A DNA stretch of 55,410 nt from Enhygromyxa salina (lineage in GTDB: Bacteria > Myxococcota_A > Polyangia > Nannocystales > Nannocystaceae): NCBI RefSeq assembly GCF_002994615.1, contig NZ_PVNK01000017.1, positions 1 through 55,410 of the forward strand, in the 5' to 3' direction. The translations under genes and the position numbers were made by a program. Below, piece after piece: positions 26,661-35,715 of this stretch. The notes beneath the pieces were generated by a model, which saw only the letters and a list, made by a program, of their open reading frames with translations, was not told where the DNA came from and did no database searches. How positions within the stretch are numbered: the first letter of the stretch is position 1; each line of letters starts with the position of its first letter.

Positions 26661-28043
26661 AGCGAAGCGCGCGAAGAAGTGGGGCAGGATGTCGGGCACG
26701 TACACCATTTGATAGCCCTTACTGCGCGCGGCATTTTCCTTGACCCGCCTGACGACCCTCCCGACGTAGTCGAGGTGTCCTTTTCCGTAGACTCGCCGAG
26801 GCACGGCAAAGCGCGCGAACTGAAAGACCCGTGTCGTGATCTCGCCCGCTTCGTCGATCACGTTCATGTCCATGGGGATGGCCCCTGCCCTGACCCCCCC
26901 TTCGAGATACAGGTCACAGCAGAGGGTCACGGTCGGGAGGCGGTCGGGAGTGAGGTGTGGGTAGAGAGCCTCCGTGTCTACAAAGACACCAGACCCGCCA
27001 ACCGGGCGGCTCGTCCTGACCCCGCAATCCTCAAATAGATCCGCGAGGTATTGGACCTGCCGAATTCGGTGAGACAGGTGCTCCTCACTCATTCCCTCGC
27101 GCAGACCGACCGCGATCGCGGCGAGGTCACGACGCGCCAAGCCTCCGTAGCTCGGGAAGCCCTCGTAGAGCACCAGCAATTCACAGCAACGGCCAGCGAG
27201 GGCCTCATCGCGCAACGCGATGAACCCGCCGATGTTGACGATCCCATCTTTCTTCGCGCTCATCCAACACCCATCGCCATAGGAGAACATCTCCCGCACG
27301 ATGTCGTCGATCGAGCGATCCGCGTAGCCCTCTTCGCGCTGCTTGATGAACCATGCATTCTCCGCAAATCGGCATGCGTCGAAATACACAGGGACCCCCG
27401 CCGCCTTCGCAAGCCGGCTGACCTCACGAATGTTCGCCATTGAGACCGGCGAAGAGCACGCCATGTTGTTCAGAACCGTGATCGCCACAAACGGAATGCG
27501 ATCACTGTACCGATCGAGGCAGGTCTTCAGCTTATCCAGATCGAAATTCCCCTTGAACGGGTGGTCCGAGTGGAATTCCCACAGCCAGTCACCGACCAGG
27601 TCTAGCGGCACGGCCTCGCGTTTACCCACGTGCGCCCGCGTGGTGTCAAAATGTGAGTTGTTCGGGACAATGTCGCCCGGGCTCACCAGCAGCTCCATCA
27701 TGATTCGCTCCGCCGCCCGCCCCTGGTGCGTCGGGATAACGCGATCGTAGCCCGTGATCTCCTGAACCGTCTTTTCGAAGTCGGCAAAATTGCGAGACCC
27801 CATATAGGCCTCGTCGCCCTGCATCAGAGCAGCCCACTGTTTGTCGCTCATCGCCCCCGTGCCACTATCCGTAACGAGATCGATATAGACATCGGCCGAG
27901 TTGAGGAACACGATCGAGTAGTTCGCCTCTCGCAGGAGCCTCTCCCGCTCAGCACGTGATGGCAGATGAATCCGCTCAACAACTTTGGTTCGGTACGGCT
28001 CCACCCACTCTTCTTCGTGTTCGACGGTCTGTTTTGTGGTCAT
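26652..28043 (-). CDS. tnaA: Tryptophanase (beta-eliminating lyase)
   Basis: A 463-residue PLP enzyme of the tryptophanase/tyrosine phenol-lyase family, which splits an aromatic amino acid into indole or phenol plus pyruvate and ammonia. Key sites: TDSGTGAMSDKQW, PTHQGRAAE, FDACRFAENAWFIKQRE, the PLP lysine in SAKKDGIVNIGGF (second Lys, residue 265), and EGFPSYGGL. At the two specificity positions it has Asp133 (HFDTT) and Ile389 (GVRAGAIP), as in tryptophanase (Asp137 and Ile396 in E. coli); phenol-lyases have Thr and Arg. The ATG at 28043 is preferred to a TTG at 28091 because it gives the normal N-terminal length. Cotranscribed after the FAD oxidase. Confidence 0.9.
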   Translation of the reverse strand: MTTKQTVEHEEEWVEPYRTKVVERIHLPSRAERERLLREANYSIVFLNSADVYIDLVTDSGTGAMSDKQWAALMQGDEAYMGSRNFADFEKTVQEITGYDRVIPTHQGRAAERIMMELLVSPGDIVPNNSHFDTTRAHVGKREAVPLDLVGDWLWEFHSDHPFKGNFDLDKLKTCLDRYSDRIPFVAITVLNNMACSSPVSMANIREVSRLAKAAGVPVYFDACRFAENAWFIKQREEGYADRSIDDIVREMFSYGDGCWMSAKKDGIVNIGGFIALRDEALAGRCCELLVLYEGFPSYGGLARRDLAAIAVGLREGMSEEHLSHRIRQVQYLADLFEDCGVRTSRPVGGSGVFVDTEALYPHLTPDRLPTVTLCCDLYLEGGVRAGAIPMDMNVIDEAGEITTRVFQFARFAVPRRVYGKGHLDYVGRVVRRVKENAARSKGYQMVYVPDILPHFFARFAPF

Positions 28044-28087
28044 GTCTACAAACGCCCCAGCCCATGATACTCCCCCGCCATGAGCCG

Positions 28088-29443
28088 TCAAGAGGTCCCT
28101 GCTGCGCCCACGCCATGACCGACACCTGCACCGCGCGCTCCCTGTCCGGGCGTGAGGATGTGATCCGGGTCGAAGCGACGCTTGGCATCTGCGAGCTGGC
28201 CCCGCCCACGATACAGTTTATCCCAATTCGCATTCGGCATCGATCCAATGGGGTAAATGCTCGCGCCCAATTCCGCTCCGAGCTCCGTCAACTGGTCGTT
28301 CCGCCCGAGCTGCCGCTCGAGCTCACCAACCTGAGGCGTGTTGCGCAGCAGGTCGACCAGAACGTGCTCCTCGCCCTCCGAAAAAGCAAGCAAGGGGGTA
28401 TTGGACTTGGACGGGTCGAGCATGTAGATGAGGATCATCCCGTCATCCTCCGAACGTAGCTCGCGCAGGGCCTCTTCCATGAACCGACTCAGCCCCTGAG
28501 CAGGAACAAAGAGGTCAAGCCAGGGGTGTGGCACGTCCCAGAGCCCCCGTTGCTTGAGCCGCTCCACGTAGTGATCAACGCGACGGACAAACTCCCCATA
28601 GGGTTTGCTGACGGTTGAGTGTGAGACAGGCGCACCAGCCTGACCAAGAACATCTTGCCCCGGCGACCGCTCAAACTCGGCGGCGGTCAGGACGAAGGTG
28701 TGCCGACCATCGCCTGTGGCCACGATTGTCCCATCGACATAGTCAACGGTCGCGACCTTGGCGCAGCCGCGAGCCGCTTCGATGAACTGGTGAAAATCGG
28801 GGTAGACAAATTCGTGCACTCGCACGCAGTGACCGGTCGGGACGAGGCGCATTCGCGCCGCAACAATCACACCGCACTGACCGAGACCCGCGCGGACAGC
28901 GTCGAACAAATCCGCGTTGCGATCGGGCGAACAGCTCACGAAGTCGCCTGCTCCCGTGACGACCTCCAGCTCGAGGACATTGTCGGTCTGTGCGCCGTGG
29001 CGAAAGCTCGCACCTCCCACACCACCAACGGAGAGCGTTCCGGCCACGCTCAGGCCAAGGTAGTCTGTCAATACGGCCGGCCCGCGCCCGCGCGGGCAAA
29101 AATGGTCGACGACCTGAGCCCAGGAGCAGCCACCTCCAAGCCACGCGCTATCCTCGTCACACTCACGAATCTCGCAAAATGAGCTCATGTCGAGGATCAG
29201 TCCGCCATGGGCCTGAGCCTGACCGAAGGTGCTGTGTCCTCGACCGCGCGCGGCCACTGAGATCTTCTGCCTCCTGGCAAATTGGATTGCGAGTTGAATA
29301 TCGTGAGTAACCCGAGGCCTGATCACCGCAAGTGGGCGATGGTTGACAATGCGGCCGTAGTCACTCGCGGCGGCTTGAAGGACCGACTCGGACCGCGTCC
29401 AATCTCCCTGCAGGACTGGAAAGTTCTCGAGGCTATCGGTCAT
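28088..29443 (-). CDS. Cytokinin dehydrogenase-like FAD-linked oxidase
   Basis: A 451-residue VAO/PCMH-type flavoprotein. The FAD domain has AARGRGHSTFGQAQAHGG, where His70 in GHS is the residue that binds FAD covalently in plant cytokinin dehydrogenases, then LTDYLGLSVAGTLSVGGVGG with Asp127 at the place of the catalytic Asp, FRHGAQTDNVLELEVVTG, and the C-terminal FDPDHILTPGQG. Cytokinin dehydrogenase oxidises the C-N bond of N6-isopentenyladenine; this enzyme probably oxidises an amine or allylic position of a related small molecule. The ATG at 29443 skips a poor upstream extension. It precedes tnaA on the same strand, with 44 bases to its ATG. Confidence 0.82.
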   Translation of the reverse strand: MTDSLENFPVLQGDWTRSESVLQAAASDYGRIVNHRPLAVIRPRVTHDIQLAIQFARRQKISVAARGRGHSTFGQAQAHGGLILDMSSFCEIRECDEDSAWLGGGCSWAQVVDHFCPRGRGPAVLTDYLGLSVAGTLSVGGVGGASFRHGAQTDNVLELEVVTGAGDFVSCSPDRNADLFDAVRAGLGQCGVIVAARMRLVPTGHCVRVHEFVYPDFHQFIEAARGCAKVATVDYVDGTIVATGDGRHTFVLTAAEFERSPGQDVLGQAGAPVSHSTVSKPYGEFVRRVDHYVERLKQRGLWDVPHPWLDLFVPAQGLSRFMEEALRELRSEDDGMILIYMLDPSKSNTPLLAFSEGEEHVLVDLLRNTPQVGELERQLGRNDQLTELGAELGASIYPIGSMPNANWDKLYRGRGQLADAKRRFDPDHILTPGQGARGAGVGHGVGAAGTS

Positions 29444-29593
29444 CTGAACTTGTCGCTGTCGATGAGGCCGACCCACTCGAGGGGTGCAAATGCCTGACTC
29501 GAGCATCAGACCACAGCTCTTGCGAGGTGGGTACCCAAAAGTGGCGCGAGGACGCGGCTTGCTCAGAACGGTTCAAGCGGGCAAGGTGCGTTC

Positions 29594-31003
29594 ATGACGC
29601 CCAAGGCCCCCCCCGCGATCCCCTTCGCGTGGGCCCTCGTTCCCGTGGTCGTGCTGATCGCCCTCCTCGCCGCCACGATCATCCTCCTCGGCGGCACCGG
29701 CCACCTCCCCCTGGTCCTCGGCGCCTGCGTCGCGGGCCTCGTCGCCTGGGCGCACGGCTACACCTGGGAGGACATCCAAGCGGGCGTCACCGGCGCGATC
29801 CACCTCGCGATGGGTGCGATCCTGATCCTCCTGACGATCGGCGTGCTGATGGGCACCTGGCTCGCCTCGGGCATCGTCCCTGCGCTGATCGCGTGGGGTC
29901 TCGAGCTCCTGTCCCCGAGCTTCTTCCTCCCGGCGAGCTGCGCGGTCTGCTCGGTCGTCAGCCTGGTCTCGGGCTCGTCCTGGTCGACCGCGGGCACCGT
30001 CGGACTCGCGCTCATCGGCGTCGGCAACGCGATGGGCATCGACCCGGCGATGACCGCGGGCGCGGTCATCAGCGGGGCCTACTTCGGCGACAAGCTCTCG
30101 CCGATGTCCGACACCACCAACCTCGCCCCGGCGATGGCGGGCACCGATCTGTTCACGCACATCCGCCACATGCTGTGGTCGACGGGTCCGTCGTGGGTCC
30201 TGGCCATGATCGGGTTCTCGATCGTCGGCGCGGGGCTCGAGAGCGCGGCCGACCCGAGCTCGATCGCGGCGATCACCGACGTGCTCGAGACCCAGTTCAA
30301 CCCGAGCCTGATCCACCTGACGGTCCCGGCCGTCGTCGCGGTCATGGTCGGCTTTCGGCTCCCGGCGCTGCCGACCCTGCTGACCGGCGCGCTGCTCGGT
30401 GGGGTCCTCGCCGCGGTCCAGGGCACGCCGATCCAAGACGTGCTGGTTGCGGCGATGAAGGGCTTCGCCCCGGACACGGGCTCGGCCGAGGTCGACGAGC
30501 TGCTCGCGCGCGGCGGCATGAGCAGCATGGCCGACACCGTGCTCCTGATCCTGTGCGCGATGTCCTTCGGCGGGGTCATGGAGCGCACGGGCCAGCTCAA
30601 GACCCTCGCGGGCAAGACCCTCGCGGCGGCGAGGTCGACGGGCTCGCTGATCGCGACCACGATCCTGACCTCGATCGGCGTCAACGTGCTCGCCGCAGAT
30701 CAGTACCTCGCGGTCGTCGTGCCCGGGCGCATGTACGCGAGCGAGTACACCGAGCGCGGGCTCGACCCCAAGAACCTGTCGCGCGCCCTCGAAGACGGCG
30801 GGACGATCACCTCGCCGCTGATCCCGTGGAACACCTGCGGCGCGTTCATGGCCTCGACCCTCGGCGTCGCCACCCTCGCCTACCTGCCGTGGTGCTTCTT
30901 GAACCTGGCCAACCCGATCATCGGGATGATCCTCGGGTTTACGGGGCTGTCGATCGCGCGGCTCGACGAGGACCAGGGCGACGGGCCGGCCGACGCCGCG
31001 TGA
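29594..31003 (+). CDS. nhaC: Na+/H+ antiporter, NhaC family
   Basis: A 469-residue membrane protein with roughly ten to twelve hydrophobic segments. Conserved family features include GSSWSTAGTVGLALIGVG, GAYFGDKLSPMSDTTNLAP (the ion-site loop with the Asp-x3-Asn arrangement), and SPLIPWNTCGA near the C-terminus. It would exchange cytoplasmic Na+ for external H+. An AAGG lies nine bases before the ATG. The stop is three bases from the convergent acyl-CoA dehydrogenase stop. It marks the return of strongly GC-rich coding after the indole island. Confidence 0.9.
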   Translation: MTPKAPPAIPFAWALVPVVVLIALLAATIILLGGTGHLPLVLGACVAGLVAWAHGYTWEDIQAGVTGAIHLAMGAILILLTIGVLMGTWLASGIVPALIAWGLELLSPSFFLPASCAVCSVVSLVSGSSWSTAGTVGLALIGVGNAMGIDPAMTAGAVISGAYFGDKLSPMSDTTNLAPAMAGTDLFTHIRHMLWSTGPSWVLAMIGFSIVGAGLESAADPSSIAAITDVLETQFNPSLIHLTVPAVVAVMVGFRLPALPTLLTGALLGGVLAAVQGTPIQDVLVAAMKGFAPDTGSAEVDELLARGGMSSMADTVLLILCAMSFGGVMERTGQLKTLAGKTLAAARSTGSLIATTILTSIGVNVLAADQYLAVVVPGRMYASEYTERGLDPKNLSRALEDGGTITSPLIPWNTCGAFMASTLGVATLAYLPWCFLNLANPIIGMILGFTGLSIARLDEDQGDGPADAA

Positions 31004-31006
31004 GCC

Positions 31007-32140
31007 TCAGAGCCCGAGGCCCTTGGCGATCAAGTCGCGCTGGATCTCCGAGGTCCCCGAGAAGATCGTGGTCGGCACCGCGTCGCGCAGCGCCTGCTCG
31101 ATGCCCATCTCCTTCATGTAGCCGGCGCCGCCAAACACCTGGATGGCATCGAGGGCGTTTTGAACCGCGGCCTCGCTGATCGCGAGCTTGGCGAGGGCGA
31201 CCTCGATCGTGGCCTGCTCGCCGCGGTCGCGGGCCCAGCACGCGCGGTAGAGCAGCAGGCGCGCCGACTCGAGCCGCATCTTCATGTCGACGATCTTGTG
31301 AGACACGGCCTGGAACTTGCCGATCGGCCGGCGGAACTGCTTGCGCTCGCGGGCGTGCTCGATCGCCCGCTCGAGCCCGCGCTCCATCGCGCCGACCCAG
31401 GCGGCGAGCAGCCCGGTCCGCTCGTAGTGCATCGACTCGGCGAAGATCTTCGAGCCCGAGCCCTCGTCGCCGACGCGGTTGGCGGCGGGGATCCGGCAGT
31501 CGTCGAGGTAGATCGAGCCGATCGGCGAGCTGTCGAGGCCCATGGTCTCGAAGCGCTCGCCGACGGTCAGGCCAGGCCGGTCACGCTCGACCACGAAGCC
31601 GGTCACGCCCATGAAGCCGTGGGCCGGGTTGACGGTCGCGTAGACGAGGAACAGGTCGGCGACGGGCCCGTTGGTGACGTAGCTCTTGCTCCCGTTGAGC
31701 ACGTAGTCGTCGCCGTCGAGGCGGGCGCGGGTCGCGAGCTTGCCGACGTCGGAGCCGGCCTCGGCCTCGGTGATCGCGTTGGCGCCGATCCACTCGCCCG
31801 CGCAGAGCTTGGGCACGACCCGCTGGGCGAGCTCGTCGCTGGCGTGCTCGGCGATCGGCACGACGCAGGCGAACAGGTGCGCGGCGGCAGAGAAGAGCAG
31901 GCCCAGATCCGGGCAGCCCTCGCCGAGGACCTCGACGGTCCGCGCCGCGGTCAGGCTGTCGAGGCCCATGCCACCGAGGGACGCGTCGATGCAAAGTCCG
32001 AGGGCGCCAAACTCACCGAGCTGGCGAAACGCGGCGCGGAACGCCTCGCCTCCGCTGGCGTCGCTCGGCAACTGCTTGCGGGCGAACGCGAGCGCGCCCT
32101 CGAACAACTCGTTCTGATCGTCTGACCACTCGAAGTGCAT
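31007..32140 (-). CDS. Acyl-CoA dehydrogenase
   Basis: A 377-residue flavoenzyme with the family motifs ANAITEAEAGSDVGKLATRA, KSYVTNGPVAD, RKQFRRPIGKFQAVSHKIVDM, IQVFGGAGYMKEMGIEQALRD and FSGTSEIQR. It would introduce an alpha,beta double bond into an acyl-CoA using FAD. In medium/short-chain enzymes the catalytic Glu sits in YEGTS-IQR; here that place is Ser (FSGTSEIQ), while Glu240 in MHYERTGLL stands where isovaleryl- and long-chain-type enzymes carry theirs. A branched or long substrate is therefore likelier. No ETF or other beta-oxidation gene is next to it. Confidence 0.9.
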   Translation of the reverse strand: MHFEWSDDQNELFEGALAFARKQLPSDASGGEAFRAAFRQLGEFGALGLCIDASLGGMGLDSLTAARTVEVLGEGCPDLGLLFSAAAHLFACVVPIAEHASDELAQRVVPKLCAGEWIGANAITEAEAGSDVGKLATRARLDGDDYVLNGSKSYVTNGPVADLFLVYATVNPAHGFMGVTGFVVERDRPGLTVGERFETMGLDSSPIGSIYLDDCRIPAANRVGDEGSGSKIFAESMHYERTGLLAAWVGAMERGLERAIEHARERKQFRRPIGKFQAVSHKIVDMKMRLESARLLLYRACWARDRGEQATIEVALAKLAISEAAVQNALDAIQVFGGAGYMKEMGIEQALRDAVPTTIFSGTSEIQRDLIAKGLGL

Positions 32141-32228
32141 CTGCGAGGCACTCTAACAGCCCGGGCCGATCCAATCACGGCGACGCGCTGTGGCGAGCAG
32201 CGCTTGATTTGGGGCCAGGCAAGCCCCG

Positions 32229-32381
32229 CGCGACTTCGAGCGGAGCGAGCCCGACCAGCGCTCCCCCGACACGGGCGCGGCCGCGATCTACATGTGCTCG
32301 GCGCGGACCTGCTCGACGCCGCTGCGCGAGCGCGAGCCCCTCGCCGAGCAGCTCGCGCCCTTCGTTGCGACGAGGCTCTGA
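32229..32381 (+). pseudogene. Possible 3' remnant of a DUF255/YyaL-like thioredoxin-domain gene
   Basis: In the 450-base gap between two leftward genes, the + strand has an open stretch with AAAIYMCSARTCSTPLREREPLAEQL and a stop. This resembles the Cys-x4-Cys C-terminus of DUF255 (YyaL/SPATA20-like) proteins. No upstream body of such a gene is present. The rest of the gap (32141-32591) shows no supported gene. Short, tentative match. Confidence 0.25.
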
Positions 32382-32591
32382 GCGTCGGCGCTCGCGCTCG
32401 CTCGCCCGAGGTCGGCCTCGATCGGCGCGACTTCGACCGAGCGTGAGATGGAGGGCTGCGCGGCTCCGGACCGGGCCGGAGCCCGCGCGCCCTCGAAGGC
32501 CCGGGCGAGCGCGCCCTCGCCCGCGGCGTGGTCGTCGTAAAGCGGTGGGGCCAGACATGATGCCCGGACCCACCGCTCGCTCGGAGCCGGC

Positions 32592-33298
<707 letters not shown>

Positions 33299-33302
<4 letters not shown>

Positions 33303-33934
33303 GGTGCCCCCAGCCTTCCCGTGGAAGTCCACACTTCCAGCGTCGTCCCGCCACCGGCGGCCGCCGCCGCGTCCATCTCGACGACGATCGCGGTCACGTT
33401 GGTGCCCGCGAAGGTGTCGTTCATGGGATCGAACATCAGATCACCGGACATCAAGGTCCCGTCGAAGCCTTCGAAGTCGAAGAAGAAGGGATTTTCGCGC
33501 GGCCCCGCGTAGACCATCGTGCCGTTGCCGCCCTCGTTGGTGGTGTCGACCGGGCCGTCGACCGGGCCGTCGGCCCCTGGAACGTTCAGACACTGGATGC
33601 CCCACTCCATGGCCATGTTGAGCCCGAATCGGCACCAGATGTCGATGTTGGCGACGCCGTTGCCGGTGTTGTCGATGTGGATGCCGTAGAGGACCTCGGC
33701 GTCGTAGGTCGCCGGGGCGCCCGCCTCCGCCAGACCCGCGAAGGTGACCACAGCGACCAGCGTGTCGCTGTCGGTGCGCCACGCGTAGAGGTCCCCGATG
33801 TCGGCAGCCGGGTCGGCGCCGCTGCCCGGGGCGTCGGCGTGATCGGCAGCGTAGACCCCATCGTTCATGAACAGCATCGCTGCCCCGAGGCCGAGGACTG
33901 CTGCCAGCCTCATGTAATTTTGTTTCTTACTCAT
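33299..33934 (-). CDS. DUF4331 N-terminal half, secreted
   Basis: A 211-residue protein with an N-terminal signal peptide (LAAVLGLGAAMLFMNDGVYA) and then ADHADAPGS ... DPAADIGDLYAWR, the hallmark start of DUF4331 proteins. It ends after ~185 mature residues with a Cys-poor beta-rich region and is coupled by ATGA to the gene for the other half. It lacks a lipobox Cys, so it is probably soluble in the periplasm and may pair with the lipoprotein half. Function unknown. Confidence 0.75.
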
Positions 33935-34079
33935 TCTTGGTTGGTCTCCGAGTTCGCGCGCGCGCGCGAAGCTTTGGTTGGTTCACCGGCCAGTACGAGT
34001 CGGCGAAGTTCTCAGCTCACAAATGGGAATTTCTCTTCATCCGGCGCTGGGCCCGCTCCTTTGCAGTACAGTCGACATG

Positions 34080-34107
34080 TGGCCATTCGATCATGGCCAT
34101 TCGATCA
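34080..34107. repeat. Direct repeat of 14 bases upstream of the symporter gene
   Basis: TGGCCATTCGATCA occurs twice head-to-tail, ending 34 bases before the symporter ATG, in a relatively A/T-rich divergent intergenic region. Two adjacent identical sites about one and a third helical turns apart suggest an operator for a dimeric or tandem-binding regulator. No regulator gene is adjacent. Confidence 0.45.
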
Positions 34108-34141
34108 GTTTAGTTTCCACGCATGGTAGGGTCCGCGCCGC

Positions 34142-35686
34142 ATGAGCGACTCCCTCGAGACGGTCTTCAAGTTGGTCGGTGTCATCCTCTACTTAGGTGT
34201 ACTCCTCGGCATTGGCGCGGTGGCGTCTCGACGCATGAAAGATATGCGTGACTATTTCGCGGGCGGTAAGAACCTCGGCTTCCTCGGCGTCGCGTTCTCG
34301 GCCAGGGCCACCGGCGAGTCTGCATGGTTGTTGCTGGGCCTCACTGGAATGGGCGCCTTCGTGGGCGTGAAGGCCTTCTGGGTGGTACTGGGAGAGGTTG
34401 TCGGAGTGTCCGGCGCATGGCTGCTAATGGCCCGCCGGTTCAAGCGGCTCACGGATCGCTACGACGCCATCACGATCCCCGACTACTTGGAGGCACGCTT
34501 CCGCGACGACGCCCAGCTCCTGCGTCGGGTCGCGGCGGTCGGGCTCGCGGTGTTCGTGACGATCTATGTATCGGCGCAGATCCACGCGACGGGTGCCGCC
34601 TTCGAGGGCTTCTTGGGCTGGAATTACTACCTGGGCGCGCTCGTGGGCTTCGTCGTCGTGCTGATCTACATCACCTCGGGCGGGTTCGTGGCGGTGGTCT
34701 GGTCCGACGTGTTCCAGGGCCTCTTGATGTTTCTGGGCCTGGTCGGGCTGCCGCTGGTGGGCTTCGCGGTCGCGGGGGGCTGGGCTCCCGTCAGCGACGG
34801 CCTCGCGGGGATCGATCCCAAGCTGCTGAGCTGGTCGGGTGAAGCGGGCTGGAGCGTCGGCGCGGTCTTGAGCGTGATCGGCCTGGTCACAATCGGCGTG
34901 GGCTTCATGGGCTCCCCCCAGATCTTCGTGCGCTTCTTGGCCCTGCGCGACGAGGGCGAGATCAACAAGGGCGCCGCGGTCGCCATCTTGTGGACCCTGC
35001 TGGCCGACTCGGGCGCGGTCTTGACCGGGCTCGTCGGGCGCCACCTCCTGACCGGACCGAGCGACGAGGTCGAGGCCGTGCTCGGCCTCAAAGCCGAGAA
35101 CGTGCTCCCGCTCCTCGTCGAGGAGCTGCTCCCGCTCGCGCTGGTCGGGCTGTTCATCGCGATCGTGCTGTCGGCGATCATGTCGACGGTCGACTCGCTC
35201 CTGGTCCTGGCCGCGAGCGCCGTCGTCCGCGACTACCACCAGCAGGTCAAGAACCCCGAGCTCTCCGACGAGGCTCTGGTCCCGCTCAGCCGCCGCGTGA
35301 CCTTTGGCCTCGCGCTGGTCGCGTTGGCGATCGCCTTCAGCGTGGCCGCGGTGACCGGGGGTCAGTCCGTGTTCTGGTACGTGCTGTTCGGCTGGTCCGG
35401 GATCGCGGCGACCTTCTGCCCGACGCTGATGCTCTCGGTGTTCTGGCGCGGGATGACCAAGCGCGGCGCGCTCGCGGCGATGATCACCGGGTTCTTGGCG
35501 GTCCCGGTCCTGACCTTCGTGATCCCGAAGCTCGGCCCGGCCGGGGCCCTGTTCGCCGAGCTCAGCGAGCTGCCGCCGGCGATCGTGCTGTCGCTGATCG
35601 CCGGGGTCGTGGTCAGCCTCCGCGACCCCGAAGGCGCGCAGCAGCTGCGCGAGGTTGCGACCGAGCTCGACGAAGCGGCCGCCTGA
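34142..35686 (+). CDS. Sodium:solute symporter (SSS family, PutP-like)
   Basis: A 514-residue membrane protein with about 12-13 hydrophobic segments. Family motifs: DYFAGGKNLGFLGVAFSARATGES near the N-terminus, ITIPDYLEARF, ITSGGFVAVVWSDVFQG (the classic SSS signature region), LADSGAVLTGLVGRHLL, and LSAIMSTVDSLLVLAASAVVRDY with the Na2-site Ser/Thr. It would import a small solute, perhaps proline or another carboxylate, with Na+. Downstream genes are convergent, so it is a single-gene unit. Confidence 0.9.
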   Translation: MSDSLETVFKLVGVILYLGVLLGIGAVASRRMKDMRDYFAGGKNLGFLGVAFSARATGESAWLLLGLTGMGAFVGVKAFWVVLGEVVGVSGAWLLMARRFKRLTDRYDAITIPDYLEARFRDDAQLLRRVAAVGLAVFVTIYVSAQIHATGAAFEGFLGWNYYLGALVGFVVVLIYITSGGFVAVVWSDVFQGLLMFLGLVGLPLVGFAVAGGWAPVSDGLAGIDPKLLSWSGEAGWSVGAVLSVIGLVTIGVGFMGSPQIFVRFLALRDEGEINKGAAVAILWTLLADSGAVLTGLVGRHLLTGPSDEVEAVLGLKAENVLPLLVEELLPLALVGLFIAIVLSAIMSTVDSLLVLAASAVVRDYHQQVKNPELSDEALVPLSRRVTFGLALVALAIAFSVAAVTGGQSVFWYVLFGWSGIAATFCPTLMLSVFWRGMTKRGALAAMITGFLAVPVLTFVIPKLGPAGALFAELSELPPAIVLSLIAGVVVSLRDPEGAQQLREVATELDEAAA

Positions 35687-35715
35687 GCCGAGGGCGCTCG
35701 CCGGACGCCTGACGC

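Noticed and set aside
28043..28091. TTG start for tryptophanase overlapping the oxidase stop
   Set aside because: It adds 16 residues not expected in the family; the ATG at 28043 gives the normal N-terminal length.
32175..32573. 132-codon reverse-strand frame in the 450-base gap
   Set aside because: Arg/Gly-rich with no motif, consistent with chance in GC-rich sequence; only a tentative + strand remnant was kept.
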